Shown: positions 28,206 to 36,749 of the stretch, piece by piece | Layout: each line of letters opens with the position of its first letter | How positions within the stretch are numbered: position 1 is the stretch's first letter | From: a virus | Reading direction: 5' to 3' (one strand) | Virus record (IMG/VR): IMGVR_UViG_3300017991_000048 | Location: 334,072-398,071 of that record | DNA: 64,000 bases | Position numbers and translations under genes: made by a program | The notes under the pieces: model-generated | Told to the model about the DNA's origin: nothing | Seen by the model: the letters and a program-made list of their open reading frames with translations, nothing else | Database searches by the model: none

Positions 28206-28496
28206 TTAGCTCTCCACATCATAGCCAAGCACCTCTCCGATGTCTGTGAAGTACTTGACCATCTTCGCTTCCAAGTCTTCGACCGCTTCTTTGAACGTAC
28301 CCCCGACGCCTTCTACCCCATGGTAAAAAGCTCTAAAACCTTCATTTGCTCCCCTTTCCCTTATCATCCATGCCTTTCCTACGAACATATACCCGTGCTC
28401 TATGTCTATCATCCACTTATTCGGCTCGTAAGTGGCTTTCCACACATTCCGTTTCTTCCCGCCAAACATTACAGTCTTTGGAATATATTTAGACAT
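28206..28496 (-). CDS. hypothetical protein in the Ubl cassette
   Basis: 96 aa, MSKYIPKTVMFGGKKRNVW; mixed alpha/beta. Stop abuts the JAMM start. Unknown. Confidence 0.6.
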   Translation of the reverse strand: MSKYIPKTVMFGGKKRNVWKATYEPNKWMIDIEHGYMFVGKAWMIRERGANEGFRAFYHGVEGVGGTFKEAVEDLEAKMVKYFTDIGEVLGYDVES

Positions 28497-29418
28497 GCCT
28501 AAACACCACCAATTCGCCTAGAGCCAGAGCTTCCAAGATCACAGAAGGTAAGCTTTCGAGAGTCAAAAGCGTGTCACCTTTTTCACCCGTATCGTGATCT
28601 GTTAGACATACGCCAGCATCGATAATCCTAAGATTTTTGTCACAGACACACTCGTATCTCTCCCGGTTCAATCGGAACTTGACTATCTTTTCATCCTGAA
28701 GCCCCGGCCTACAATCCAGGAATTCGGCTCCGCCGACCGCCAAAGCTGCTCTGGCCGCGTCCTCAAAAGACTCTTTAGCCACCTCTCTCCTGGTAGCCCC
28801 ATCACCGAGATTTTTAATGATTTCAAGCCTTTTGGCCTCTCGTTGCCGAGCTTCCTCTTCTTGCTTACGCCTCTCTTTTAACTCCTGTCTACGCCGCTCC
28901 GCTTCCTTACGCTGCCAAATCTCCATACGGAACGCCGCGTCCAAAGCGGGGCAAACTCCCTTGATTTCAGCCACGGATTCCTGATCATCTAAGAATGCCG
29001 TTTGCACCTCAAATTCCGGTCCCAGAGGCATCTCCTGCTGGATATAAATCAGGGGTCCGTCCTCACAGATCCTGCCAGCAGAAACCAATACAAACCGGTC
29101 CAGGCCCGGTTCTATCAACCGGACTTGCTCCGAATGATCCACGATATTCTTAGGGTCTGGATCAACTCTGGCGTCCACCGAAACCAACCGGTTACCGACC
29201 AAATAACCTGTGGTCTTACCCCGGAGCCTCTCTGGTTCCGGTTCAGCCGGTTTCACGTAGTAAGCCTTACGCCCGTTCAGTGTGAACATGCTCCATCCAT
29301 GCTCCGGAGGATAACCGCCCTCAATGGACCATCGACGTGGGCCTGACCGGAGAGATCTACCACCGACCCAAGGCAAAACCTGAGTTTCCTTATCCTGTAG
29401 TAGACCTCTCCAAGCCAT
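28489..29418 (-). CDS. hypothetical protein with charged coiled coil
   Basis: 309 aa. N-terminal beta-rich domain, Arg/Glu-rich coiled coil at about 165-200, then a C-terminal domain ending SLPSVILEALALGELVVFRHV. No E2 active-site pattern seen. ATG 8 nt after a GGTG motif. Confidence 0.6.
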   Translation of the reverse strand: MAWRGLLQDKETQVLPWVGGRSLRSGPRRWSIEGGYPPEHGWSMFTLNGRKAYYVKPAEPEPERLRGKTTGYLVGNRLVSVDARVDPDPKNIVDHSEQVRLIEPGLDRFVLVSAGRICEDGPLIYIQQEMPLGPEFEVQTAFLDDQESVAEIKGVCPALDAAFRMEIWQRKEAERRRQELKERRKQEEEARQREAKRLEIIKNLGDGATRREVAKESFEDAARAALAVGGAEFLDCRPGLQDEKIVKFRLNRERYECVCDKNLRIIDAGVCLTDHDTGEKGDTLLTLESLPSVILEALALGELVVFRHV

Positions 29419-29424
29419 TGATAT

Positions 29425-29430
29425 TACACC
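29425..29430 (-). promoter_or_regulatory. GGTGTA motif
   Basis: AAATGGTG TAATAT, 8 nt before the ATG at 29418, just after the VWA/TROVE-like gene. Confidence 0.45.
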
Positions 29431-29433
29431 ATT

Positions 29434-31305
29434 TTACGCCGCCCAAGCAGGCTTCTCAAGCAGCTTTGTGTTGACGATTGTGTCCACTAGAGACACGCGA
29501 GGGGTTGCAGTCCTGGAAGCTTTGCCCACAGGGGTAGCAGCAACCAAAGCACGGATTGTGCGGGGAATAGCGTAAGGATCAGCGAAGATCTTTTCGTCGA
29601 TCATGAAGCACGGAATTCCCAAAGCAGCCGCCGTATCGGTGACCGCACGGTACTCACGACCGCCCCAGTTTGTCTCCACATACAGGAATCCAAAAGCCAT
29701 CGGACTGAGGCCAGACTGATGAACAGCGTGATCAAACTCACGGGCCTGCTCATCTCCCACAAAGATGAAAAGCACGTCTTCATCCTCTTTGGGCCTGTGG
29801 TGCTGAAGCACTCGAACCCCAGAACCGTAATCAGTGCCGCCGCCAGCCCGGAAGCCACGGAAAGCCTGTTCAACACCAGTTGCGGAATGGTGCTTGAGTG
29901 TTACCTCTCGCCCCGCCGTGTTGAAAACGGAAATATGAATCTGCTCAGCCGGGAAACCCTGCAAAAACTGTGCGAGATACTTCTTGGCCTGCTCAATGGC
30001 GTTATCCATCGAAGCAGAGATGTCCACCATGAAGTAAACACGGATACCCTTGGTGACCTCCTCAACTGCCTTCTGAACTGCCGTGTCAGCCGCCTCAGAC
30101 AATTTCTCCTGGGTTTCCTTGGACTTAACTCGCTGTGCGATGTTAGCAGCCCTGGTATCCTCAGCCGCCTTGACCGCCTTTTCCCATCGGAGACAGATAT
30201 CCTTGACCTCAAGAAGACCAAGCTCTTCCAACGTAGGGGTAGCAATGATCAGATCCTTGTCAGAAAGTGACCCGGCCTCGATTGCAGCCGCCATGATCGC
30301 TCTTGTTACGCCAATCTCCTTGGGCAAAAGGCCCACGATCCGCTTGTAGTTGGGCTTGTCCTGGACGACCTTCTCACAGATCTGTTCCTCTGTAAGACCA
30401 TCCCAAGACTCAGCCGCCGCTACATCCTGACCGATAGCCATGGTTCGATGCCCCTCCTTGGACTGGACTTGCCGCCAACGGAGAGTCTCAAAGAACTTGG
30501 GGCTGTTCGGCTTGTAGCCTATTGCACGAGCCAGTTCCATGACAGTGCGCCGAAAGCCAGCCTTGACCAGACCCTCAAGCATCTTGGGATTCTCTTCCCT
30601 GTACCGGAGCCACTTGTCCACCGCTTTGGGCCAACGCCCCAGAAACGGCTTACGGGCAGACTTGCCGAAACCGAGTTCACGGTTGATCTCCGCAACCTCA
30701 GGCAGACGGAGCACATTGTAAACCCTCAAAAGTAGCTTGGGGTTGAAGCTGGCCTTGCCGTCGTTCTTGCTCTTGGCAGTAAGAAGGAACATGGCTTCGC
30801 CAACGTCCCGGTAGTCCTCATCGAAAAAGACAACCTTATTGCCCTCTGTAACCGGGTCACCCTTACGGCACTGGACAAGCATGAACGCCGCCAGAATGGT
30901 CTTAAGATCTCTGTGATCTTGAGTGTAGGCGTAAGAGGCCCACTTCGCCGCAAACTCATTATCAAGGTTCCAGACCTCAACAATTTGCTTGTAGATCCAG
31001 GTCACGACCTCCGGGTAAAGACCGGCAGGCTGATAACGGCCAATAGTCTGAGTACCATCTTTGATACTCCCGTCGTCTTGCAGGACACCGAGTTTGACCT
31101 TGGTGCTCTTACGGCCAACCTTACGCAATTCGTAAACGACCTTAGTACCGTCCTCATCAGCATGAGTCACAGGCGACCACCTTGTACCCACGACCGATCC
31201 AGGGTCAGTTACCACAACTCCAGGTCGATTGTGGACAGCGTGATCCGAGTATGAAAGGACCGTCTGTAATATTCTCTCTGCCGGTCCGAGATTCTCGTTT
31301 TCCAT
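29434..31305 (-). CDS. TROVE/Ro60-like protein with VWA domain
   Basis: 623 aa. The C-terminal third is a VWA domain with MIDAS DISAS (D428, S430, S432) and GGGTD. The N-terminal 400 residues are helical; GRWPKAVDKWLRYRE and RRTVMELARAIGYKP resemble the TROVE pattern G.LRKA...WY and R...LLRLAHPKP. Ro60 proteins of this layout bind Y RNAs and misfolded RNAs. Two GGTGTA motifs lie upstream. TROVE assignment needs a profile search. Confidence 0.65.
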   Translation of the reverse strand: MENENLGPAERILQTVLSYSDHAVHNRPGVVVTDPGSVVGTRWSPVTHADEDGTKVVYELRKVGRKSTKVKLGVLQDDGSIKDGTQTIGRYQPAGLYPEVVTWIYKQIVEVWNLDNEFAAKWASYAYTQDHRDLKTILAAFMLVQCRKGDPVTEGNKVVFFDEDYRDVGEAMFLLTAKSKNDGKASFNPKLLLRVYNVLRLPEVAEINRELGFGKSARKPFLGRWPKAVDKWLRYREENPKMLEGLVKAGFRRTVMELARAIGYKPNSPKFFETLRWRQVQSKEGHRTMAIGQDVAAAESWDGLTEEQICEKVVQDKPNYKRIVGLLPKEIGVTRAIMAAAIEAGSLSDKDLIIATPTLEELGLLEVKDICLRWEKAVKAAEDTRAANIAQRVKSKETQEKLSEAADTAVQKAVEEVTKGIRVYFMVDISASMDNAIEQAKKYLAQFLQGFPAEQIHISVFNTAGREVTLKHHSATGVEQAFRGFRAGGGTDYGSGVRVLQHHRPKEDEDVLFIFVGDEQAREFDHAVHQSGLSPMAFGFLYVETNWGGREYRAVTDTAAALGIPCFMIDEKIFADPYAIPRTIRALVAATPVGKASRTATPRVSLVDTIVNTKLLEKPAWAA

Positions 31306-31359
31306 TTTACTATCCAGTCTACCTACCGAACTAGGGGCAGGCTCCTATTGATGTACTAT

Positions 31360-31365
31360 TACACC
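31360..31365 (-). promoter_or_regulatory. GGTGTA motif
   Basis: TGTTCGGTG TAATAG, upstream of the Ro60-like gene. Confidence 0.5.
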
Positions 31366-31395
31366 GAACACTACGATGCAAGAGTTATTTACTCC

Positions 31396-31401
31396 TACAC
31401 C
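31396..31401 (-). promoter_or_regulatory. GGTGTA motif
   Basis: TTTTTTCGGTG TAGGAG, second motif upstream of the Ro60-like gene. Confidence 0.45.
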
Positions 31402-31444
31402 GAAAAAAGTTAAGTTCGTAAAGATTTAATGAAAATTCCAAGGT

Positions 31445-31747
31445 ATGACCAGTGCGGAAAAAGTAGTCGCTCGTTTCTTAGAGACGAACCCCGGACAGCT
31501 TTCTGACAGGCTGGCTTTTAAATACCAGCCCAAGGAATCTAAGAAATCCAAAGTGGATCGTCTCATGCGTCTCATAACCGACCAGACCGGCATCGGGCGC
31601 GGGGTTGCCAAGGATATAGCTGACGCGATTATCCGTGGGCGAGATGTGCTCAGGCTGGCGATCCAGAAAGGGTGGCCCGTGGTCGAGGGCGCGATTGAGG
31701 GTCCGCGTGGTACATATCAATTGAATGAAGCCATGGCTGCGGTCTAG
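31445..31747 (+). CDS. small protein with AEKVVARFL N-terminus
   Basis: 100 aa. MTSAEKVVARFLETNPG, then a Lys-rich helical domain. Two other proteins here share an AExVVxRY/F-type motif. Ends in TAG, in frame with the next gene. Confidence 0.7.
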   Translation: MTSAEKVVARFLETNPGQLSDRLAFKYQPKESKKSKVDRLMRLITDQTGIGRGVAKDIADAIIRGRDVLRLAIQKGWPVVEGAIEGPRGTYQLNEAMAAV

Positions 31748-31756
31748 GAGAGACAT

Positions 31757-31954
31757 ATGGATCACAAGCGCTGGAAAACATCTGACATTGACAAAGACCA
31801 AATACGTCAAGACGTTGAAAGAGTCCTCAAGTATGGCACCGACGCTGAGGTCAATGCTTTATGCGAAGTTCTCATGGGCCTCAGATGTGGTTCCAAATGG
31901 TACCACGGCACTTGTGATCCTCAGTCTCAAACCTTCAAAACGGGTAAAAGCTAA
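31757..31954 (+). CDS. small hypothetical protein
   Basis: 65 aa, MDHKRWKTSDIDKDQ; GGAGAGA precedes the ATG. Same frame as the upstream gene, separated by TAG and three codons. Unknown. Confidence 0.65.
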   Translation: MDHKRWKTSDIDKDQIRQDVERVLKYGTDAEVNALCEVLMGLRCGSKWYHGTCDPQSQTFKTGKS

Positions 31955-32217
31955 GGCTTCATCCTTACGGTATCCCTCCTTTCCAGGCTCAACTCCGGTA
32001 CAGCCCAGTCGAAATCAGGCAGAGTCTTTGCAGTCTGCCAACACCTGATCCGGTGATTCCTGAATTCGTAATAAAAATCAGGATCGTCAGTCCAATGCCC
32101 CATGCCAGACAAGACTGGCAACCCACACTCTTCGCAGCACATAAGACCAGCGTCCCGCGCCCTCATAGGGAACAGGTGCAACACTTCCGCATTGGTGTGT
32201 GCGTCTCGCCTGATCAT
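31951..32217 (-). CDS. small zinc-binding protein
   Basis: 88 aa from ATG at 32217; CCEECGLPV plus a His/Cys tail. Convergent with the plus-strand pair, overlapping by four bases. Confidence 0.55.
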   Translation of the reverse strand: MIRRDAHTNAEVLHLFPMRARDAGLMCCEECGLPVLSGMGHWTDDPDFYYEFRNHRIRCWQTAKTLPDFDWAVPELSLERRDTVRMKP

Positions 32218-32234
32218 TGTACTGTCCAAAAGTC

Positions 32235-32414
32235 TTATGACTCATTCATGTCTCCGAAAAGCCTGTCCAGAATCCGTGCCAGCCATCGGCATTTATCACA
32301 AAGCCCTGTGAGGTTCAAATCACACATAAGCTGACAGTTGTTACACATCATCCTGGTGATCGGTTCTTTGATGACCGTCGTTCCTTGCTTACCTTCCATC
32401 CGTGTTATTTCCAT
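32235..32414 (-). CDS. small zinc-binding protein
   Basis: 59 aa, MEITRMEGKQGTTVIKEP; CNNC and CDKC pairs make a likely zinc knuckle. Found by reading the minus strand directly. Confidence 0.6.
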   Translation of the reverse strand: MEITRMEGKQGTTVIKEPITRMMCNNCQLMCDLNLTGLCDKCRWLARILDRLFGDMNES

Positions 32415-32549
32415 AGCTACCTCGTTGAACTTGAATCTGAGTTGTCAAAGCTGGTTGGTTTTGGAAGGGGCCTGATAACCCCGAAGGGCAAGCAATCGGT
32501 CCCTGAGATTGCTAGACTTGTAAGCTTTCACATATAGACCCAAGTTCGG

Positions 32550-32624
32550 CGGGAGTGACAGGATTCGAACCCGCGTAAAACTGGCTTAGGAAACCAGCGC
32601 CCTTCCTAGCTAGGCCACACTCCC
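32550..32624 (-). tRNA. tRNA-Arg(CCU)
   Basis: Acceptor GGGAGTG/CACTCCC, anticodon loop TTCCTAA, standard T arm. A small gene ends inside it. Confidence 0.9.
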
Positions 32625-32774
32625 TGAAAACTTCCTTTCTATCTCGTCCCTCAATTCGTTCAATTCTTGGGCCAAACGTTCGCGTGTCTCATCCGTAACC
32701 AAGACAATCTTACGCACCCGACGTTTTCGTTGCTTATTCAATCTCCTACGTCTCTGTCCTTTGGTGCTTTTCAT
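32610..32774 (-). CDS. small basic protein
   Basis: 54 aa, very Arg/Lys-rich N-terminus then a helix. ATGA overlap with the HTH gene upstream; stop lies inside the tRNA-Arg gene. Confidence 0.6.
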   Translation of the reverse strand: MKSTKGQRRRRLNKQRKRRVRKIVLVTDETRERLAQELNELRDEIERKFSGSVA

Positions 32775-33253
32775 CCCAATCCCTTAAATGTTTTGCGTTC
32801 ACAATCTATCACAATGGCTTCTTCACGGGACTCAACTTTCTTCTCCAGGCTCATCCAAAGAGCGCCGATAGCTCTGTTCTTCACGCTGTCTCTCATATGT
32901 TGTGCCGCAAGGACGGACGCCCGTAGTCTCTTTTCAGTTAGCCATTTCATCGAAGTTGCTTTCTCTCCAGCTTTTTCCCATCTGGTTACAGTAGCCGCCT
33001 TCACTGAACGTTCTTTCCCAAACTCCGTCAAAGTCATATCAAAAGAATGCCTGATGAATCGTACCTCATCGCCTGTGAGCCGTACTGGTTTATGCGCTAA
33101 TTCATAAAGGGTCTTTTGTGTTAACACATTGTAATTAATATTTGGGGTCCATGAGCCTCGCACCATAACCATTGGAACATTACGCAACACTACCGGGAAT
33201 CCATACCCGTTATAAACAAACCTCCTTTGTACCTTCCTTTTCTGCCTCGTCAC
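32771..33253 (-). CDS. XRE-type HTH regulator, MqsA-like
   Basis: 160 aa. LTGDEVRFIRHSFDMTLTEFG...VTRWEK is a helix-turn-helix; the N-terminal NVPMVMVRGSWTPNIN resembles the linker of MqsA-family antitoxins. The zinc finger of that family is absent here but present in the gene at 25175. Confidence 0.65.
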   Translation of the reverse strand: MTRQKRKVQRRFVYNGYGFPVVLRNVPMVMVRGSWTPNINYNVLTQKTLYELAHKPVRLTGDEVRFIRHSFDMTLTEFGKERSVKAATVTRWEKAGEKATSMKWLTEKRLRASVLAAQHMRDSVKNRAIGALWMSLEKKVESREEAIVIDCERKTFKGLG

Positions 33254-33450
33254 TTTTCCTCACGAAGAGTAATTGTCATCGATATTTGTTTCCCCTTGTA
33301 AATGGTCAGGTGCTTCTTTACGTCTCTCACTAACTCATCGATCTGTTCATTATGTGACGCAAGCCGTGCTACATACTCTGATGGAGAAAGGGTTGAATCA
33401 GGGGTTAGTCCTTTTAAAACCATTGAAAACTTCTGTGGTTGCATTCCCAT
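33250..33450 (-). CDS. small hypothetical protein
   Basis: 66 aa, MGMQPQKFSMVLKG; overlaps the HTH gene by four bases (ATGA type), so likely co-translated. Unknown. Confidence 0.6.
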   Translation of the reverse strand: MGMQPQKFSMVLKGLTPDSTLSPSEYVARLASHNEQIDELVRDVKKHLTIYKGKQISMTITLREEK

Positions 33451-33467
33451 CGGTTCAAACCGTGCCT

Positions 33468-33779
33468 TTACTCACGAAAGATCTCAAACAAACCATTTCC
33501 GACTGTCTTCTTGTAGATCCTCAGCTTCTCTTTCTCACTCCACTCATACACATTATCTTCAGGTTCAAAGCTCAAAGAATCTGCTACTAGCGTTCTTTTT
33601 ACGTGAGGCTTCCCTAGATCCTCCGTCATCCTTTCATCTGTATCATAACGCCACTTGGTAGATACCTGAATGAGTTTGCCCTTTGAATATGTTACGCCGC
33701 CCCTTCCGCCACCGATCCGATATGTGTAAGTGGCTCCCTCTTTTAGCTTCTTATACTGGGCCGGTTGAATCTTCTTCAT
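33468..33779 (-). CDS. hypothetical protein
   Basis: 103 aa with a Gly-rich stretch YRIGGGRGGVTY; small beta-barrel-like pattern. Unknown. Confidence 0.6.
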   Translation of the reverse strand: MKKIQPAQYKKLKEGATYTYRIGGGRGGVTYSKGKLIQVSTKWRYDTDERMTEDLGKPHVKRTLVADSLSFEPEDNVYEWSEKEKLRIYKKTVGNGLFEIFRE

Positions 33780-34032
33780 GCACTTTCCCGATTTGCAACA
33801 CTATCTTTGTCTTATGCTTTTCCAGTAAACTCACAATCGCAGAAGCAAATAACACGCCTATCGCCGCAGGGATTATACAAGGTGCGAAAATTATCAGGGT
33901 CCCTCCAAGAAACACATCCTCAATAGTTATTACTACACAACCCGTATTTCGATACATCAACACAGCCAATATAAAACACACCAACACCATTACGACATAA
34001 GAAAGTACGATATATGTGATTGCGTAATCCAT
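33751..34032 (-). CDS. small membrane protein
   Basis: 93 aa with two hydrophobic segments (about 6-26 and 42-69), so probably inner-membrane. Overlaps both neighbours. Confidence 0.65.
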   Translation of the reverse strand: MDYAITYIVLSYVVMVLVCFILAVLMYRNTGCVVITIEDVFLGGTLIIFAPCIIPAAIGVLFASAIVSLLEKHKTKIVLQIGKVHEEDSTGPV

Positions 34033-34227
34033 TCAGTCTGCTTCGACAGGCTTACGCCCTGTAAGAATCTCTAACCTCTTCATCAATCTGCGTTTAGCCC
34101 TTCTCAAACTCCACAAGGAGTTGCTATTAAACATTTCCCTTTCCGTGCGACTTCCTGTCTCCGCTATCAAAAGCTTGTGCGGATCTCCCGCTATCCCGGC
34201 TGTTGATATGTGAAAAGATACTTTCAT
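34033..34227 (-). CDS. small hypothetical protein
   Basis: 64 aa, basic C-terminus. Start overlaps the HNH stop. Unknown. Confidence 0.55.
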   Translation of the reverse strand: MKVSFHISTAGIAGDPHKLLIAETGSRTEREMFNSNSLWSLRRAKRRLMKRLEILTGRKPVEAD

Positions 34228-35099
34228 ACAATTCGTTCCTCTAACTCCATATGGCAGTTAGCGCACATCAAATCACACTTTTCAACTTCTGCTAGAAGTT
34301 TCTCCCATGCCACCACAGTGCCTACACTTATCCCGAACTCTTTCTTTTTTGGGTCTCTGTGGTGAAAACTCAAAGCCCGTAAACACCTGTTATACCCGCA
34401 TTTACACGATCCGCCAAGATGCTCTACTAACTTTTCCTTCAGCTTTCGTCGTCTACGTTTTACCCCCTCATATTCACACTTCTTACACATCCATCGATCT
34501 TTTAAATGATCTTCCCTTAAAGCAAATGTGACTCTGCCATGATACTTACAAACGGCAGTTTTCTCCTTCGCCGTGTTTCTTCTAACTCGCTGAATATCAG
34601 GCATAAGATCAAATGTTTCATGTATCTCCATATGACAATTGGAGCACAACAGATCACATTTATCTAGCTCTTTTTTCAACTTTTCAAAAGACAAAATCAT
34701 TGTTCTGGAGTTCAGAGAAAAGCTCTTTACTTTTGGATCGCGATGGTGGAAACACATCGCTCGCAGACTTCTGTTATAACCACACCTGATACATTTGCCG
34801 CCTTTATATTCAGCGCACTTTTGTTTCTTAACCGCTCGTGCTCTGGCAATCACGCAAGAATTGCATATTGACAAACGATGACCAGCCTTTTTAGTATAGA
34901 TATAAATTCGGCCACATAATGAGCACTCGACTTTGGACCCCTCACTATTTCTTTTTTTCCCTCCATCCTGACAATTAGTTTGCAGCTTGTACTTCTTTAA
35001 CCAGTAGCGTATTGTAGTGTAAGAAAGGCCAAACTCAGAGGCCAAATCTCTGATTGATTTTCCTTCCTCTACAAAAAATAATAACTCTGCTTTTTCCAT
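34224..35099 (-). CDS. double HNH homing endonuclease
   Basis: 291 aa. N-terminal HTH (IRDLASEFGLSYTTIRYW) and two similar HNH units: CGYNRSLRAMCFHHRDP...CSNCH and CGYNRCLRALSFHHRDP...CANCH. The internal duplication is clear. Lies beside tRNA-Ile, typical for a homing nuclease. Confidence 0.85.
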   Translation of the reverse strand: MEKAELLFFVEEGKSIRDLASEFGLSYTTIRYWLKKYKLQTNCQDGGKKRNSEGSKVECSLCGRIYIYTKKAGHRLSICNSCVIARARAVKKQKCAEYKGGKCIRCGYNRSLRAMCFHHRDPKVKSFSLNSRTMILSFEKLKKELDKCDLLCSNCHMEIHETFDLMPDIQRVRRNTAKEKTAVCKYHGRVTFALREDHLKDRWMCKKCEYEGVKRRRRKLKEKLVEHLGGSCKCGYNRCLRALSFHHRDPKKKEFGISVGTVVAWEKLLAEVEKCDLMCANCHMELEERIV

Positions 35100-35106
35100 G
35101 GCTTGG

Positions 35107-35177
35107 TACGCGCACAGAGACTCGAACTCCGATTCCCCGCTAATCAGGCGGGTGCCTTACCATTAGACGATACGCGC
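35107..35177 (-). tRNA. tRNA-Ile(GAU)
   Basis: Anticodon stem CCCGC/GCGGG, loop CTGATTA; acceptor GCGCGTA/TGCGCGT. Confidence 0.9.
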
Positions 35178-35401
35178 TCATCGTCTTGCCGGTCCTCAAC
35201 CGGCTTGGTAATGGACTCGTCATCGAAGGTAGGCAGGTTGTCCCGCATGAACTCTATTTCTTCCCTGGTCACGTAACGCCTCCCAAACTTGTCTGTGATC
35301 AAATATTCCTGTTCCAACCATCTGAGAGCTTCTTTTGCTCCCGGTATCATCAGTATCAATTTGAATACCGGTCTTTTGTGTTTGATATAGTTCCAATTCA
35401 C
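35144..35401 (-). CDS. small hypothetical protein
   Basis: 85 aa, GTG start overlapping the upstream stop; C-terminus reads into tRNA-Ile. Unknown. Confidence 0.5.
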   Translation of the reverse strand: MNWNYIKHKRPVFKLILMIPGAKEALRWLEQEYLITDKFGRRYVTREEIEFMRDNLPTFDDESITKPVEDRQDDERVSSNGKAPA

Positions 35402-35575
35402 TTATAGTCCCTTGCCGGTAATAGACTTCGCGCCGTCCTTTAACCAATCGTCTAACACTTTCACACCTGTCGATGTCTTGGCACCCATGAGCACATCAGA
35501 TTTGGCTGCGTTCATGTTCTTTACCATTTTCAGAAACGCTGTACGTGCCTTTTCGTTCTCAAATTTTAGCTTCAC
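35402..35575 (-). CDS. small basic protein
   Basis: 57 aa, GTG start with GAGG upstream: KLKFENEKARTAFLKM, Lys-rich. Stop is followed at once by the next gene. Found by direct reading. Confidence 0.55.
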   Translation of the reverse strand: MKLKFENEKARTAFLKMVKNMNAAKSDVLMGAKTSTGVKVLDDWLKDGAKSITGKGL

Positions 35576-35594
35576 GTAAGACCTCGCACATTAG

Positions 35595-35669
35595 TGCCTC
35601 GAACTGGAGTTGAACCAGTGACACGAGGATTTTCAATCCCCTGCTCTACCTACCTGAGCTACCGAGGCA
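35595..35669 (-). tRNA. tRNA-Phe(GAA)
   Basis: Acceptor TGCCTCG/CGAGGCA, loop TTGAAAA. T loop is TTCAACT. Confidence 0.9.
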
Positions 35670-35845
35670 TGATCATTGTCCCGATAGCTTCTAAACTTCT
35701 CATCGTATGTGGTCTTCCTGGTCATTCTTAATTCTCTCAGTTCTTTCAACCACTCAGCTAACTGTTTGTGATCCTCTTTGCAACAGGGATCGTCCATCTC
35801 CTTGATCTTGTGTTCTATGTGTTTGATCGCTTCGTCTAATGTCAT
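35633..35845 (-). CDS. small hypothetical protein
   Basis: 70 aa, MTLDEAIKHIEHKIKEMDD, helical, with a CC pair; ends inside tRNA-Phe. Confidence 0.5.
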   Translation of the reverse strand: MTLDEAIKHIEHKIKEMDDPCCKEDHKQLAEWLKELRELRMTRKTTYDEKFRSYRDNDHASVAQVGRAGD

Positions 35846-35985
35846 TTTACCAGAAAGTTTCCAAATGTAAGACAGAACACCAAAAACAAAACTACCGCGC
35901 TAATGCCAATAACAACTGTTGAATCCTTCCACTCAACCTCCATCCACATATCTAACGGTCTTAACCACTTTGGTATCTGTTTCAT
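35842..35985 (-). CDS. small membrane protein
   Basis: 47 aa from MKQIPKWLRP; one hydrophobic C-terminal helix (VVIGISAVVLFLVFCL). ATGA overlap with the next gene. Confidence 0.55.
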   Translation of the reverse strand: MKQIPKWLRPLDMWMEVEWKDSTVVIGISAVVLFLVFCLTFGNFLVK

Positions 35986-35989
35986 TTGG

Positions 35990-36065
35990 TCCGTCCGGTT
36001 GGATTCGAACCAACAACACCACCGCTTATGAGACGGGGACTCTAAACCAATTGAGCTACGGACGG
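35990..36065 (-). tRNA. tRNA(CAU), Met or Ile2
   Basis: Acceptor CCGTCCG/CGGACGG, loop CTCATAA. Confidence 0.85.
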
Positions 36066-36138
36066 TTACGTTTTGCAGGTTCACCCTGCTCACGTATCAT
36101 CCGTATGTTGTTGTAATGTTCCATCTCTTACTCCTTGG

Positions 36139-36221
36139 TGCGCCGGGAGGGATTCGAACCCCCACTATGCTTCCGCAACACAGATTTACAGTCTGCTACC
36201 CGACCATTGGGACTCCGACGC
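36139..36221 (-). tRNA. tRNA-Tyr(GUA)
   Basis: Class II, loop CTGTAAA, acceptor GCGTCGG/CCGGCGC. A GGTGTA motif is 8 nt upstream. Confidence 0.9.
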
Positions 36222-36228
36222 ATATAAT

Positions 36229-36234
36229 TACACC
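36229..36234 (-). promoter_or_regulatory. GGTGTA motif before tRNA-Tyr
   Basis: AACGGTG TAATTA just upstream of the tRNA-Tyr 5' end, so the motif also serves RNA genes. Confidence 0.5.
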
Positions 36235-36302
36235 GTTTGCCGCCTTTCGCGGCCCGGTATAGCGTCGGTCTATGTTACAGACTGTTTCCATCTTGTTCCT
36301 CA

Positions 36303-36530
36303 TTACCACGTGGCGTGGTGTTTGGTTCTCGGTGCCCATGTGTTAGGGTGCTTCTTTACAGGTCCTCCGCGCACTATTTTATTCATCCTCAGCTTTCTAA
36401 CCTTCTTTGACTGACGTTTCCGGATCGTCATTGAGTACGGCAGATTGCCGACCCACTCATCTGGAATTCTTACGAGTTTTCCTCGCCTTACCCTGAAATA
36501 ACCTTCTTCTGTTTCTATCAATTTACTCAT
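36303..36530 (-). CDS. small basic protein
   Basis: 75 aa, MSKLIETEEGYFRVRRG, strongly basic second half. Unknown; between tRNA-Tyr and tRNA-Asp. Confidence 0.6.
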   Translation of the reverse strand: MSKLIETEEGYFRVRRGKLVRIPDEWVGNLPYSMTIRKRQSKKVRKLRMNKIVRGGPVKKHPNTWAPRTKHHATW

Positions 36531-36532
36531 AG

Positions 36533-36607
36533 CGCCCTGTGACGGAATCGAACCGACCTAACAACTGATCGACAATCAGCCTGCATAGCCCAGATGCACA
36601 ACAGGGC
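36533..36607 (-). tRNA. tRNA-Asp(GUC)
   Basis: Acceptor GCCCTGT/ACAGGGC, loop TTGTCGA, discriminator G. Confidence 0.9.
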
Positions 36608-36663
36608 ATCAGATCGTCAGCTTCGGTATCTATCCATGTCATTGTCTTTTCCTACTTTCTTGG

Positions 36664-36734
36664 ATGCGGCCCTGAGAGTCGAACTCAGTTAGCTGGGCTT
36701 ATGAAACCGAGCCAGCATCCCCGCTTGCACCGCA
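36664..36734 (-). tRNA. tRNA(CAU)
   Basis: Loop TTCATAA; one mismatch in acceptor and in anticodon stem; CCA encoded. Confidence 0.75.
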
Positions 36735-36749
36735 CAATATTTATTGGTC

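Larger units (their letters stand above)
31306..31444. other. divergent intergenic region
   Basis: No gene. Holds two GGTGTA motifs directed left (31360-31365 and 31396-31401) toward the Ro60-like gene; plus-strand genes start on the right. Confidence 0.6.

Noticed and set aside
32415-32549. Plus-strand peptide ending EIARLVSFHI
   Set aside because: Codons look plausible but no start or ribosome site; left unannotated.
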